Source of the DNA: Lysinibacillus sp. SGAir0095
GTDB lineage: Bacteria > Bacillota > Bacilli > Bacillales_A > Planococcaceae
Direction of reading: 5' to 3'
DNA length: 64,000 bases
Assembly (NCBI RefSeq): GCF_005491425.1
Contig: NZ_CP028083.1
Location: 396,001-460,000, forward strand
Numbering within the stretch: position 1 is the stretch's first letter; each line of letters begins with the position of its first letter. Positions 23,620-32,312 of this stretch are shown here, piece after piece. Under the pieces are notes generated by a model, which saw only the letters and a list, made by a program, of their open reading frames with translations, searched no databases and was not told where the DNA came from. A program made the translations under genes and the position numbers.

Positions 23620-24585
23620 CTATTTCAATCCATAAGGTTTTAAGCCTTCTTTTTTCACTTTAATGCGCCACACTTCATTTTTGGATGATTCTGTTATATA
23701 GAGGTATCCATCATGGAAAGCGAGATTTGTTACGAATGTACCCGCATCTTCAGGAAGGCGTATCGTACCGTACTTAAAGCCACTCGAGTCGACCACCACA
23801 ACTTCGCCAGCTTGGAAATGGGCGACATACAGATTTCCTTCCGTATCGACAGTTAAGCCATCAGGACCGATGCCACCTTCAAAACGCGCAAAAACAAACG
23901 GTGATTCAGGCGACTCGACTGCACTCAAAGAAGGCACAGAGAGGATCTGGTTTTTATCGAATTCTGAAATATACACGCGTTGGCCATCCGCTGAAAGTGC
24001 GATGCCATTTGGATACGCGATATGTTCTGAAAATAATACAGCTTCATTGCTGTTAGGAGGTAAGTAGAATACTCGTCCAGTAGGGTGTGTAGCACTAGAT
24101 CCCATTGGTTCGGTAAAGTAAATACCACCCTTTTCATCGAAGACAAGGTCATTTAACCCATTGAAAGGTTTTCCATCATAGGAATTCACAATCGTTTGAC
24201 GTTTCCCAGTTTTCGGATTATACGCATAAAGTTCTCCGGTCCCATCCGTTATAAAGAGGCGGCCATCCTTATGAAACTTAGCTCCAATCGGCATTGGCGT
24301 TTTGTTAACGGTTACAACTTTGCCGTTCTTAATCGTAAAGATTTCTCCAGTTGGCGGGCTGACCATCCAGATGTTGTCCTGGCGATCAAAATTGATTCCT
24401 TCCATGAAACCACTACCCGTTGCTACCTTTTCCCACTGGCTATTTTTCTTAACAATTTCAGATATCGTATGTCGTTCTCCCTTAGGCACAGGCTTTGACT
24501 CATACAACGCCTTTGCACCAACAAATGAAGCTGTTACAAGTGTAAAAATAAGAAGTAGGGTACCTAAAAATGCACCTTTTTTCAT
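23620..24585 (-). CDS. membrane-anchored/secreted SMP-30/gluconolactonase-like beta-propeller
   Basis: A 321-residue six-bladed propeller of the SMP-30/LRE type. The N-terminal 24 residues (MKKGAFLGTLLLIFTLV...) are a signal or anchor segment. Propeller motifs follow: EGINFDRQDNIWMVSPPTGE, FNGLNDLVFDEKGGIYFTEP near residue 145, YPNGIALSADGQRVYISE near 193 and GGIGPDGLTVDTEGNLYVAH near 238. These hold the Glu, Asn and Asp expected to bind the divalent metal. Probably a lactonase or hydrolase acting outside the membrane; the substrate is unknown. Confidence 0.82.
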   Translation of the reverse strand: MKKGAFLGTLLLIFTLVTASFVGAKALYESKPVPKGERHTISEIVKKNSQWEKVATGSGFMEGINFDRQDNIWMVSPPTGEIFTIKNGKVVTVNKTPMPIGAKFHKDGRLFITDGTGELYAYNPKTGKRQTIVNSYDGKPFNGLNDLVFDEKGGIYFTEPMGSSATHPTGRVFYLPPNSNEAVLFSEHIAYPNGIALSADGQRVYISEFDKNQILSVPSLSAVESPESPFVFARFEGGIGPDGLTVDTEGNLYVAHFQAGEVVVVDSSGFKYGTIRLPEDAGTFVTNLAFHDGYLYITESSKNEVWRIKVKKEGLKPYGLK

Positions 24586-24661
24586 GACAAGAATACCTCC
24601 TCCATAATGAAAATGTTATGCTATCGAAAATATTCTCTGTAGATTCCTGATGATTTTTTCA

Positions 24662-24679
24662 AATATAAGCGCTTATATT
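24662..24679. promoter_or_regulatory. 18-bp perfect palindrome upstream of the SMP-30-like gene
   Basis: AATATAAGCGCTTATATT. The AGCGCT core resembles cre/LacI-GntR-type operators (two mismatches to the cre consensus). It lies 77 bases upstream of the 24585 start. The rest of the gap 24586-24938 is AT-rich with no gene. Confidence 0.5.
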
Positions 24680-24938
24680 CCTTGTATTCTATCATTAGAT
24701 AAATCTTCTAAACTACTGCGAAACATACTGAGTTACCTGAAGACTAAGTAAAATTTTTATCTATTTTAATAATCGGTGTTTTGTTATAGTAGAAAGTTGG
24801 ATTAAAATTATATTTTAGATAATAAATAAAGCTGATTAAATGGGCCCGAGCCTAAACGATACCTCTGGCAATTGACATAAAGTGGTAGGTGACTTAAAAT
24901 TCATTTAATTTTAAAAAGAGATGGAGAGGCTGATTAAA

Positions 24939-25337
24939 ATGAAAACTGAACAGCAATCTAAAGAGACAGACTCACACAAAGAAATAGCCGTGTCGTTTTT
25001 ACAACTTGTCGCATCGGGGGAAGTGCGCGAAGCCTATCAGAAATACATTGGCCCTCGCTTTAGCCATCACAATCCCTTTTTCTCTGGCGATGCCAATTCG
25101 CTGATGCTCGCGATGGAAGAGAATGCAGCCAAAAATCCTCATAAGTCCCTTGAGGTGAAGCAAGCGATCGAAGAGAAGGACCGTGTTGTCGTTTTCTCCC
25201 ATGTGAAGCAGAATCCGAGTGACCTTGGTGGGGCAGTTGTTCATATCTTCCGTTTCCAGGATAGTCAAATTGTTGAACTTTGGGATGTAGGTCAGGCGAT
25301 ACCAGAAAATTCGCCAAATAGAAATGGCATGTTTTAG
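24939..25337 (+). CDS. SnoaL/NTF2-like protein
   Basis: A 132-residue NTF2-fold protein of the SnoaL type: HKEIAVSFLQLVASGEVREA near residue 14, YIGPRFSHHNPFFSGD near residue 37, VVVFSHVKQNP and the C-terminal VHIFRFQDSQIVELWDVGQ. These small proteins include polyketide cyclases and uncharacterised stress proteins. GGAGAGG (24923-24929) is 9 bases before ATG 24939, so the longer ATG at 24921 is rejected. The next gene follows after 75 bases; cotranscription is possible but not shown. Confidence 0.8.
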   Translation: MKTEQQSKETDSHKEIAVSFLQLVASGEVREAYQKYIGPRFSHHNPFFSGDANSLMLAMEENAAKNPHKSLEVKQAIEEKDRVVVFSHVKQNPSDLGGAVVHIFRFQDSQIVELWDVGQAIPENSPNRNGMF

Positions 25338-25412
25338 AAAAACTCAACAAAACTCCTGTATAAATGGACTATTACACAAAATAGAATTAAATTGAATAAA
25401 AGAGGGATTATC

Positions 25413-26039
25413 ATGTCAATCGTAAGTAGGCTAGCTTCTCAACTAAATCGAAATGATGAAGTGGCAAATATTGAACTGGCTCATGAATTAGCGAATGCAG
25501 AAAATCATGCAGGCATCGAAGAAATCATCGAAAACCTATCGAACAAGGATAAAAAGATTCAAAACGATTGTATTAAAGTTGCCTATGAAATTGGCCAAGT
25601 TCAACCAGAGCTTATCAGCAAATATGGACTCACTTTCATGGAGTTACTCAATAGCCGTAATAATCGCCTGGTATGGGGGGCGATGACGGCTCTAGCAACA
25701 ATAGCTGAGCTGGCATCAGAAACCTTGATGGCGCACCTAGACACATTAAAAAATGCATTCGAGACGGGATCGGTTATTACAATCGATAAAGGGGTCCTAA
25801 CTCTTGCGAAGCTAGCGACAGTCAGTAAGGAAAACAATGAGGCGATTTTCCCATTCCTGCTGCAGCACCTGGAAAATTGCAGACCTAAAGAAATCCCACA
25901 GCACGCTGAAAGCACACTCATGGCAGTAACCGATGAATATAAAGCAGAATTTTTGGCTGTGCTACAAAAAAGAGAAGAAGAACTATCAGCGCCGCAACTA
26001 AAAAGAGTGAAAAAAATAGTCAAAGCATTAGAGGTGTAA
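25413..26039 (+). CDS. HEAT-repeat-like alpha-solenoid protein
   Basis: A 208-residue all-helical protein with several weak HEAT/ARM-like repeats: IELAHELANAENHAGIEEII, IQNDCIKVAYEIGQVQPEL, RLVWGAMTALATIAELASE, IDKGVLTLAKLATVSKEN. No enzyme motif was found; it may be a scaffold or an AlkD-like DNA-binding solenoid without the catalytic residues identified. It starts at ATG 25413 (GAGGGA upstream). It is 6 bases from the zinc-ribbon gene, so the two are probably cotranscribed. Confidence 0.72.
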   Translation: MSIVSRLASQLNRNDEVANIELAHELANAENHAGIEEIIENLSNKDKKIQNDCIKVAYEIGQVQPELISKYGLTFMELLNSRNNRLVWGAMTALATIAELASETLMAHLDTLKNAFETGSVITIDKGVLTLAKLATVSKENNEAIFPFLLQHLENCRPKEIPQHAESTLMAVTDEYKAEFLAVLQKREEELSAPQLKRVKKIVKALEV

Positions 26040-26045
26040 GTAAGA

Positions 26046-26300
26046 ATGAAAGAATATAAAAAATGCCAAAGCTGCGCCATGCCATTAAAGAAAACGGAAG
26101 CTCGTGGGACGGAAAAGAATTTAAGTAAAAGTGCCATGTACTGCAAGCATTGTTATCAGGAAGGCGAATTCACGCAAAAGGACATGTCTGTAGAGGAAAT
26201 GAAGCAATTTGTAAAAGCAACATGCATCGAAATGGGGCTTCCCAAGTTTTTAGCGGGCATGTATGTCAAAAACCTTCACAAATTGGAGAGATGGAAGTAG
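26046..26300 (+). CDS. zinc-ribbon protein
   Basis: An 84-residue protein with CQSCAMPL near residue 8 and CKHCYQEG near residue 33, an apparent four-cysteine zinc ribbon, followed by an alpha-helical tail (MSVEEMKQFVKATCIEMG). It resembles a small putative zinc-ribbon family of Firmicutes. It is directly downstream of the HEAT-like gene (6-base gap) and probably in the same operon. No role is known. Confidence 0.78.
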   Translation: MKEYKKCQSCAMPLKKTEARGTEKNLSKSAMYCKHCYQEGEFTQKDMSVEEMKQFVKATCIEMGLPKFLAGMYVKNLHKLERWK

Positions 26301-26401
26301 GTTGAGAAGGTGCAAAAAAGATGATATGAAACACGTTACAAGTTTTTTGAAAAAATCAACCTATCCTATATGCAAAAATAGATGATACGGAGTGTAAACA
26401 C

Positions 26402-28201
26402 ATGGAAATTCGAGATTTGTTCGAATTGGAAAACGATACAACTTTCCAACAGCTCAATAAACAAGTGAATTCATTTAATACGTTGAAAATATTAAAACTA
26501 GAAAACCATGAAATCCGTCATTCGAATGTATTGGCGTGGTTACTAAATCCAAAAGAAAACCATGGTCTACGGGATTATTTTTTACGGAAAATGGTGGAAC
26601 ACCTTATCTTAACAGATGAAAATAGCAACAATTCACAGAATAAAACCGTAGGAGAAATTCTCAATCATTCATTAATGGATAGCCATGTCTATCGGGAAGT
26701 AAAAACGTCCAACAATCGGTTTATCGATTTACTTATTGTCAATCAACAATTGAAAACGGTCTTTCTCATTGAAAACAAATTCTATTCGACCGAATCCAAA
26801 GATCAGTTGGATGATTACCTGAGTTATATCGATGAATCATTTAAGGAGTTCACCGTCATCCCAGTATACTTAACATTGGATGGAGAAGAACCCTCCAATC
26901 AGCACTATTTTATTCTCTCATATGAACGAATTGAATCGATTTTAAATACAGTCCTCATGTTATATAACGAACAATTAAGTGATAACGTTTATAAATTCAT
27001 TGAAGACTATAATAATATATTGAAAGAAAAGTATTATCCAAACCAAAGTCAAATCGTCCAAGCAATTGATATCTATCGTAATCATAAACAAGTTATTGAG
27101 TCATTATTTGAAAAAACAGCATCACTGCACAAGCAGCTGCATTTTGAATCAGGCTACCAATTTGAATTCATGATGAAATATCGAAATACCATTCAGTATA
27201 TACATAAACATGGTCAAAACATTTTGTCTTATAGTTTCGAGAATTTTATTAACCAGCAGTTTGGCGGAGAAGTCTTATATAAAGCCCACCCGACACTGCC
27301 ATATTTACTGCCTCCTGAATGGGAAGCGATAAGCCGAGTTCATGTAAAGGATTCAAATTATTGGTTGGGGAAGGGCCTCGTTGTTTGGTTTGAACAAACA
27401 AATGATAGCAGATTACGTATCATTGCTGAGATAGGGCCGATAGAATATAGCTCAAGATTATGCCTACTTGAACAATTAGAAAAAGTAGGTTTAACGTTCA
27501 AAGAGAGTTCAAAATTAGAAAAAGCACGATACACACGTTTTTACACACAGAAAATGGACGTAAATAAATGGGACGATATGAACGAACTGACACAAGTGAT
27601 GGTGGATTTATATACGAGCCCTGAGTTTTCATTGTTGCGTCAACAAATGGCTGCGATATTAAATAACGAACAACCGATGAATGAAGCATCTGTTCCTACA
27701 GTTGAAAGCACGCCTTTAAATGATGTAAGCGTGAAAGTGCAAAATGCATTTAAAAAATGGATGGAAAGTCAAAACATGCAACCATCTCAATATCGCATCT
27801 CCTCACGCCATCTATCATTTAAAATTCTACTCTTTGATGAATTTAAAGAAAAATTAGGTGAAACGAGAGAAAAATGGTGGTGGGACAATGGGCCGTTTCT
27901 GTTTTGGTTTTACATAAATCCCGATTCGCTTTACTTTGTGTTAGAGGTAGGTCCGATTGAGGCAGACAAACGAGTCATGTTGATGGAAAGCATTCAAGAA
28001 AAGGGAATCAAGTTCTCTAAAAAAGGTCTTACATTAGACGCCAAATTTAATCGCATTCATACTGAAACAATCGAAATTAATGGAATGGACGAAACAGAAA
28101 TCATTCCTATTTTCGAAGCCTTATATAACAGAAATGAATTACAAGAAACTCTACAAAAACTACTAATCATCTACAATGAGACTGTTAGTAAATTAGATTA
28201 A
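26402..28201 (+). CDS. PD-(D/E)XK nuclease-superfamily protein with duplicated C-terminal domain
   Basis: A 599-residue protein. The N-terminal region (about 1-215) matches the PDDEXK_4 type: entry motif RHSNVLAWLLNPKENHGL at 39-56, then Glu99, Asp109 in FIDLLI and the IENK pair Glu124/Lys126. A helical middle follows. The C-terminal part holds two related copies, about 306-425 and 455-599, each with a solvent-facing W/F-rich strand, then xxAEIGPIE or LEVGPIE, a helical xLLExLxxxGxxFK block and a final Thr-x3-Asn/Asp region. It is the first gene of the accessory island. Members of this family are often found in defence islands, but its role is unproven. Confidence 0.82.
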   Translation: MEIRDLFELENDTTFQQLNKQVNSFNTLKILKLENHEIRHSNVLAWLLNPKENHGLRDYFLRKMVEHLILTDENSNNSQNKTVGEILNHSLMDSHVYREVKTSNNRFIDLLIVNQQLKTVFLIENKFYSTESKDQLDDYLSYIDESFKEFTVIPVYLTLDGEEPSNQHYFILSYERIESILNTVLMLYNEQLSDNVYKFIEDYNNILKEKYYPNQSQIVQAIDIYRNHKQVIESLFEKTASLHKQLHFESGYQFEFMMKYRNTIQYIHKHGQNILSYSFENFINQQFGGEVLYKAHPTLPYLLPPEWEAISRVHVKDSNYWLGKGLVVWFEQTNDSRLRIIAEIGPIEYSSRLCLLEQLEKVGLTFKESSKLEKARYTRFYTQKMDVNKWDDMNELTQVMVDLYTSPEFSLLRQQMAAILNNEQPMNEASVPTVESTPLNDVSVKVQNAFKKWMESQNMQPSQYRISSRHLSFKILLFDEFKEKLGETREKWWWDNGPFLFWFYINPDSLYFVLEVGPIEADKRVMLMESIQEKGIKFSKKGLTLDAKFNRIHTETIEINGMDETEIIPIFEALYNRNELQETLQKLLIIYNETVSKLD

Positions 28202-28223
28202 ATGAAATACCCATGTGAAAGAA

Positions 28224-28254
28224 GAAATTATCAGTATTGATGATTTCTTTTTTT
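28224..28254 (+). terminator. terminator after nuclease gene
   Basis: GAAATTATCA/TGATGATTTC stem (one G-U), 4-base loop, T7. Confidence 0.85.
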
Positions 28255-28397
28255 ACTTTCCCATCATGAAACCAGCAAAAATCCTTTTCCCAATCCCCCA
28301 AAAAAATTTTTTCACACAAGATGTCTCTTTTTTCCCCTAAAAACACTATTTAATAAGTGAAGACAAGTTCACCACATAGTAAAAGGAGAGATGACAC

Positions 28398-28838
28398 TTG
28401 AATATTATTGAATTCAATGGAGAATCGGTCGTTGAGACGCGGGAATTAGCGAAGCTGTATTGTAAAACGCCAAATGCCATTACTAGAACCTACTTTCATC
28501 ATCAAGACAGATTTAAAGAAGGGGAGCATTTCTATTTAATAGATGACCGGTACGAAGACTTTGAAGAATTTAAAATGGAATGTCTGGATGGTGAATGTTT
28601 GAACCACGAAAGAATCTATTTGTGGACAGATCAAGGGTTGTATGAGCATGCATTGTTAATGAATGGAAAACTTGCATGGCATTCGTATTGTCAGTTCATC
28701 TACTTTGTTTTCAACAAGTCAGAAGAAGTGAAGCAGGCGATTCAGGTACTCAAGAAAGCAGAAGATATCATTACAAAAGAGAAATTTTTATATGTCCTTG
28801 TAAAGGAGTTGTTCCAACATGAAACTCCTTATAAATGA
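28398..28838 (+). CDS. ORF6N-like (KilA-N/antirepressor-type) phage protein
   Basis: A 146-residue protein resembling ORF6N/phage-antirepressor DNA-binding domains: VVETRELAKLYCKTPNAITR near residue 10, FKEGEHFYLID near residue 39 and ERIYLWTDQGLYEHALLM near residue 75. It starts with TTG behind AAAGGAGAG. It overlaps the next gene by 20 bases. Together with the DnaD-like and DnaB genes it forms a phage-type replication cassette. It may be a regulator or a replication accessory factor. Confidence 0.75.
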   Translation: MNIIEFNGESVVETRELAKLYCKTPNAITRTYFHHQDRFKEGEHFYLIDDRYEDFEEFKMECLDGECLNHERIYLWTDQGLYEHALLMNGKLAWHSYCQFIYFVFNKSEEVKQAIQVLKKAEDIITKEKFLYVLVKELFQHETPYK

Positions 28839-29613
28839 ACCGGCCCTACAGACATTGCCAACCCTAGCAACAAAACTTGGATTAAATGAAGCCATTGTCT
28901 TGCAGCAGTTACACTTTCGGTTATCAAATTCTCCGTTGCGTTACGGAGGCTATACTTGGTTTCTCCATACTTATTCGAAATGGCAGAAACAGTTTCCTTT
29001 TTGGTCGGAGAGAACCATTAGCAGGATCTTTTTAGCGCTTGAAAACCAAGGCATCATTGTGTCTACACAACATTACAACGAGATGAAAATCAATAAAACG
29101 AAGTGGTATCGTATTGATTACGATGTGCTTTATGCTGTTCTTGGATGTCAAACTGACCTATTAGATGAATCGGACTGTCAGCTACCAAGTGTTTCAATCT
29201 TGTCAAAGGTAGAACAAGATTTGGACGCATCAGATTTAAAAGACTTAAAAAAAGAAGAAAAAAAGAATAATGTGCCGATTATTTCTGAAATTGTTAGTTA
29301 TTTAAACCAAAAAGCAAAGACAGCATTTCGAGTGAATAACAAAGCAACCAAACGACTAATCAATGGTCGACTAAGTGAAGGGTATACATTACAGGACTTT
29401 AAAACAGTCATTGATCGAAAGGTACTTCAATGGCTAGCTAATCCAGAGATGAAGCCATATTTGAGACCAAGTACGCTTTTTAGCCCTACAAACTTTGAAA
29501 ATTACCTCAATGATTCGACCAATACACAAGTACCTAAAAAGAATACTACTATACAACCAATTGTTTTAGACTTTGATGCTGGAGAAGAAGAAGAGGACAA
29601 ACAGTTATCCTAA
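28819..29613 (+). CDS. phage-type DnaD-like replication initiator
   Basis: A 264-residue protein with an N-terminal winged-helix region typical of phage initiators (ATKLGLNEAIVLQQLHFRLS, WSERTISRIFLALENQGII; about 15-90) and a C-terminal conserved phage domain (about 155-225: EIVSYLNQKAKTAFRVNN ... VLQWLANPEMKPYLRPSTLF), followed by an acidic tail. The ATG at 28819 follows AAAGGAG inside the previous gene. It should bind an origin and load the helicase encoded next. Confidence 0.82.
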   Translation: MKLLINEPALQTLPTLATKLGLNEAIVLQQLHFRLSNSPLRYGGYTWFLHTYSKWQKQFPFWSERTISRIFLALENQGIIVSTQHYNEMKINKTKWYRIDYDVLYAVLGCQTDLLDESDCQLPSVSILSKVEQDLDASDLKDLKKEEKKNNVPIISEIVSYLNQKAKTAFRVNNKATKRLINGRLSEGYTLQDFKTVIDRKVLQWLANPEMKPYLRPSTLFSPTNFENYLNDSTNTQVPKKNTTIQPIVLDFDAGEEEEDKQLS

Positions 29614-29633
29614 GTGAAAGGGGAGTTCACTCA

Positions 29634-30935
29634 ATGTCTACTGAGCTAAGCATTGATTTACTAGAAAAAAGTTTGCTAGGAACTATGCTAAAAGAAAATT
29701 ATTTAATTATCGATGAAGGCATCCAGCCAAGTTTGTTTCAATCCCAAATCCATCGCTCCATCTACCTGGCCATGCAACATTTAGCCAGAAACAATCAACC
29801 AGTCGATTACATTACAATCCTGACGATGGTGGAGCCAAGGGAAGTGGGAGGAGCGAATTATTTAGCGAGTTTACAAACTTTTGCCGATTCGGAAAAATTC
29901 GAAGCCTATTTAGGGATCGTCAAAACGGAATGGCGAGAAAAGCAAAAACAAACCATTCTTCACCAAGCGACTAGTCGTAATTGGCCCATCGAAAAAATAC
30001 AAAAAGAGCTCGATGACTTACAAACTGACACCCTTTCGGTAGATACAGATGTAAAGAACGACATCGTGAAAATGGCGGAGCGACCCTACCTCCCCATAGA
30101 AGAAGTCCGGGTAGTACCGACCGACTTAAAAGAACTGGAAAAACTGATTGTAGGCTTTCGACAAGGGGAACTCACCATCATAGCGGGGAGACCCTCAATG
30201 GGCAAAACAGATGTTATGAACTATTTTGCGCTCACGTCAGGACTCGCAGGTTGCCTGCCCATCATCTTCTCACTGGAGATGAATAAAGCAATGCTCCTCG
30301 ATCGGCTCATTGCAGCTTGTGGCAGAATCAGCCGCCTAAAAATGCGGGACCCGTACCAATATTTTTCTGAAAAGCAACGGGAACAATGGATTCCAGTACT
30401 AACGGAATTAAGTAATGTCAATCTACAAATTGATGATCGCGCAGGACTAACAGTTAGCCAAATGCGAGCCCAGGTAAGGAAGTTAGTGAAGACGAATCCG
30501 GATTTGAAACCCATTGTGTTCATCGATTACCTACAAATCATTTATTCCAATATGGCAAGGGGGAGCAACCAGACATCCATCATCGGACAAATCAGCTGGG
30601 AACTCAAACAAATGGCCAAGGAATTTGCCTGCCCGGTAGTTTGTTTATCTCAACTCAATCGAGGTGTAGAATCCCGCCAAAACAAGCGACCCCTGATGAG
30701 TGACCTCCGAGATTCAGGCAATATTGAGCAGGATGCAGATGTTATCATTCTCTTGTACCGGGATTCTTATTACGGGCAAACGGCAGATGAGGAGCATGCA
30801 CCTGAAAACAAAGGGGCAGGGGCTACCAATCCAACAAGGGAGAAACTCGAACTCAATGTCGCCAAAAATCGCAATGGCCCCACAGGAATTGTCACGGTCA
30901 ATTACTCCAAAATGACTGGCCAACTAAAAGAGTAA
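29634..30935 (+). CDS. replicative DNA helicase, DnaB family (phage type)
   Basis: A 433-residue helicase. The N-terminal DnaB domain is about 1-110 (EKSLLGTMLKENYLI, NNQPVDYITIL). The RecA-like motor has Walker A GRPSMGKT at 185-192, Walker B PIVFIDYLQII near 286, the PVVCLSQLNRGVE sensor and the arginine-finger region KNRNGPTG at the C-terminus. It is more divergent than a host DnaC and lies directly downstream of the DnaD-like initiator, so it is probably the cassette's own helicase. It has GGGGAG 8-9 bases before ATG. Confidence 0.9.
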   Translation: MSTELSIDLLEKSLLGTMLKENYLIIDEGIQPSLFQSQIHRSIYLAMQHLARNNQPVDYITILTMVEPREVGGANYLASLQTFADSEKFEAYLGIVKTEWREKQKQTILHQATSRNWPIEKIQKELDDLQTDTLSVDTDVKNDIVKMAERPYLPIEEVRVVPTDLKELEKLIVGFRQGELTIIAGRPSMGKTDVMNYFALTSGLAGCLPIIFSLEMNKAMLLDRLIAACGRISRLKMRDPYQYFSEKQREQWIPVLTELSNVNLQIDDRAGLTVSQMRAQVRKLVKTNPDLKPIVFIDYLQIIYSNMARGSNQTSIIGQISWELKQMAKEFACPVVCLSQLNRGVESRQNKRPLMSDLRDSGNIEQDADVIILLYRDSYYGQTADEEHAPENKGAGATNPTREKLELNVAKNRNGPTGIVTVNYSKMTGQLKE

Positions 30936-30941
30936 AGCTCG

Positions 30942-31403
30942 ATGGATTCCAACCAACAAACGATTCAATCACTCTTCGAGGACGCCATTCATTACGACGA
31001 ACCCTACACAGCCCACCTTATTTACTTCGCCACGAGGAAAGGGAAAGTCAAAATGCAGGAGCCCGTGTCCAAGTTATTTGAAATGGATTTGACTCGAGAA
31101 GAACAGAACGAAATTAGGGACATGCATGTAGCTGACATACTTCAAATGAGGAGAATTAAACTATATGCCATCCAGCGAGGCGAAAACACATACAACTTTT
31201 ACTTCGCCAACAATGCTTGGGATGCAAGAGAACTACATCATCAAATTTATGGGGAGTGGAAAAAGCACATCATCTCTGCTTATAACCAGATGATCGATAG
31301 GGCATTGTATTTTCCGGATACAAAGGAAACGAAAACCTTTCGAGAGTTGAAGCGGGAGACGGTGGTGTTTCCTCGGTGGGTTTGTGAGATGGAGGGGAGC
31401 TAG
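30942..31403 (+). CDS. small protein of the replication cassette, unknown function
   Basis: A 153-residue soluble protein six bases after the helicase stop. Residues such as HYDEPYTAHLIYFATRKGK and MRRIKLYAIQRGENTYNFYFA suggest an alpha/beta fold of a type seen in phage/ICE early regions. No catalytic motif recognised. It has no clear ribosome binding site apart from AAAG-rich sequence at the helicase end, so it may be translationally coupled. It ends the cassette; a hairpin lies 125 bases downstream. Confidence 0.68.
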   Translation: MDSNQQTIQSLFEDAIHYDEPYTAHLIYFATRKGKVKMQEPVSKLFEMDLTREEQNEIRDMHVADILQMRRIKLYAIQRGENTYNFYFANNAWDARELHHQIYGEWKKHIISAYNQMIDRALYFPDTKETKTFRELKRETVVFPRWVCEMEGS

Positions 31404-31526
31404 TAGGGGAGTGTGAGGTATTGATAGCAGGTAGAGCGAAGAGTTAGGCCAATTCAACCTTTGATAGTAGCTCATTGTATTTATTTTAAACAGAAAGCGT
31501 AGTTATGTGAATTTAATTGCTATTAT

Positions 31527-31572
31527 AGAGCCTTGTTATAGTGAACTATATATCAAGGCTCTTTTGATTTTT
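31527..31572 (+). terminator. terminator overlapping the vsr stop codon
   Basis: AGAGCCTTG/CAAGGCTCT arms with inner TATAG/CTATA stem, then TTTTGATTTTTTT on the plus strand. It closes the replication cassette and overlaps the end of the convergent vsr gene. Confidence 0.8.
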
Positions 31573-31978
31573 TTATATTATTAATAAATTGAGAGATATC
31601 ATCTATTACCGCATAAAAATCCTTTCTAATCTCGTGTTCCCATATTCTTTTTATATTCCAGCCAAGACTTGAATAATATTCATTTACTTCAATATCACGT
31701 TGCTGGTTACGAAGTAGTTTCTTTTTCCAAAACTCTTGATTGCTTTTAGGTTGGTTGCCATGAAGAGGACAGACATGCCAAAAGCAAGAGTCGATAAATA
31801 TAACGATTTTATATTTCTTTATCGAGATATCCGGTGTTCCAAACATGGCTCTTACATTTTTCCTAAATCTGTAGCCCCTTCTCCAAAGCTCCTGTGTAAC
31901 CAAATTTTCCAATTTTGACTGTGCTCGAATTGATCCCATTACTTTACTTCTTTGTTCTTTAGTCAGATTATCAGCCAT
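31553..31978 (-). CDS. vsr: very short patch repair endonuclease (Vsr)
   Basis: A 141-residue Vsr-type mismatch endonuclease: TKEQRSKVMGSIRAQSKLEN at the N-terminus, catalytic Asp in FGTPDISIKKYKIVIFID and the zinc-site/active-site FWHVCPLHG near residue 66, then W(K)KKLLRNQQRD. It nicks the T strand of T:G mismatches left by deamination of 5-methylcytosine, so it normally accompanies a cytosine-5 methyltransferase; one is encoded at 37484-38734. It is divergent from the ATPase gene. It uses GGGGGA as the site before ATG. Confidence 0.92.
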   Translation of the reverse strand: MADNLTKEQRSKVMGSIRAQSKLENLVTQELWRRGYRFRKNVRAMFGTPDISIKKYKIVIFIDSCFWHVCPLHGNQPKSNQEFWKKKLLRNQQRDIEVNEYYSSLGWNIKRIWEHEIRKDFYAVIDDISQFINNIKKSKEP

Positions 31979-32312
31979 CTGTTCCCCCTCCTTTACCGTT
32001 ACTTTACCCTGAATTGAAGATACTAAAATCTACTCTTGGATTAGTTATAGGTAAAGGAAGAGTAATGCTAAACGCCAAAATCAGTTCCTATCAACCAAAG
32101 AAATTATTTCTGCCATGTTGCCTCTTATTTTAAGCTAGAAGGCAATTAATGAAGACAAATTTAAAGGGCTTACTAAAAGGAAAGGTAATTCTATACTATA
32201 CCGAAAATCCCCATTCCCACCGTCAATCGACTAATTACTCCAATCCTGAAATTTGTTATAATATTACATTAGACATAGTAGGATAGTACATAAGACAGAG
32301 AAGGAGATTGAC
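31979..32312. other. divergent promoter region between vsr and the GHKL ATPase gene
   Basis: 334 bases without a gene. A TATAAT box at 32257-32262 lies 50 bases before the ATPase start; no good -35 is visible at the usual distance. CTTTACC and GGTAAAG elements around 31992 and 32050 face each other and could be operator halves. Confidence 0.45.
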
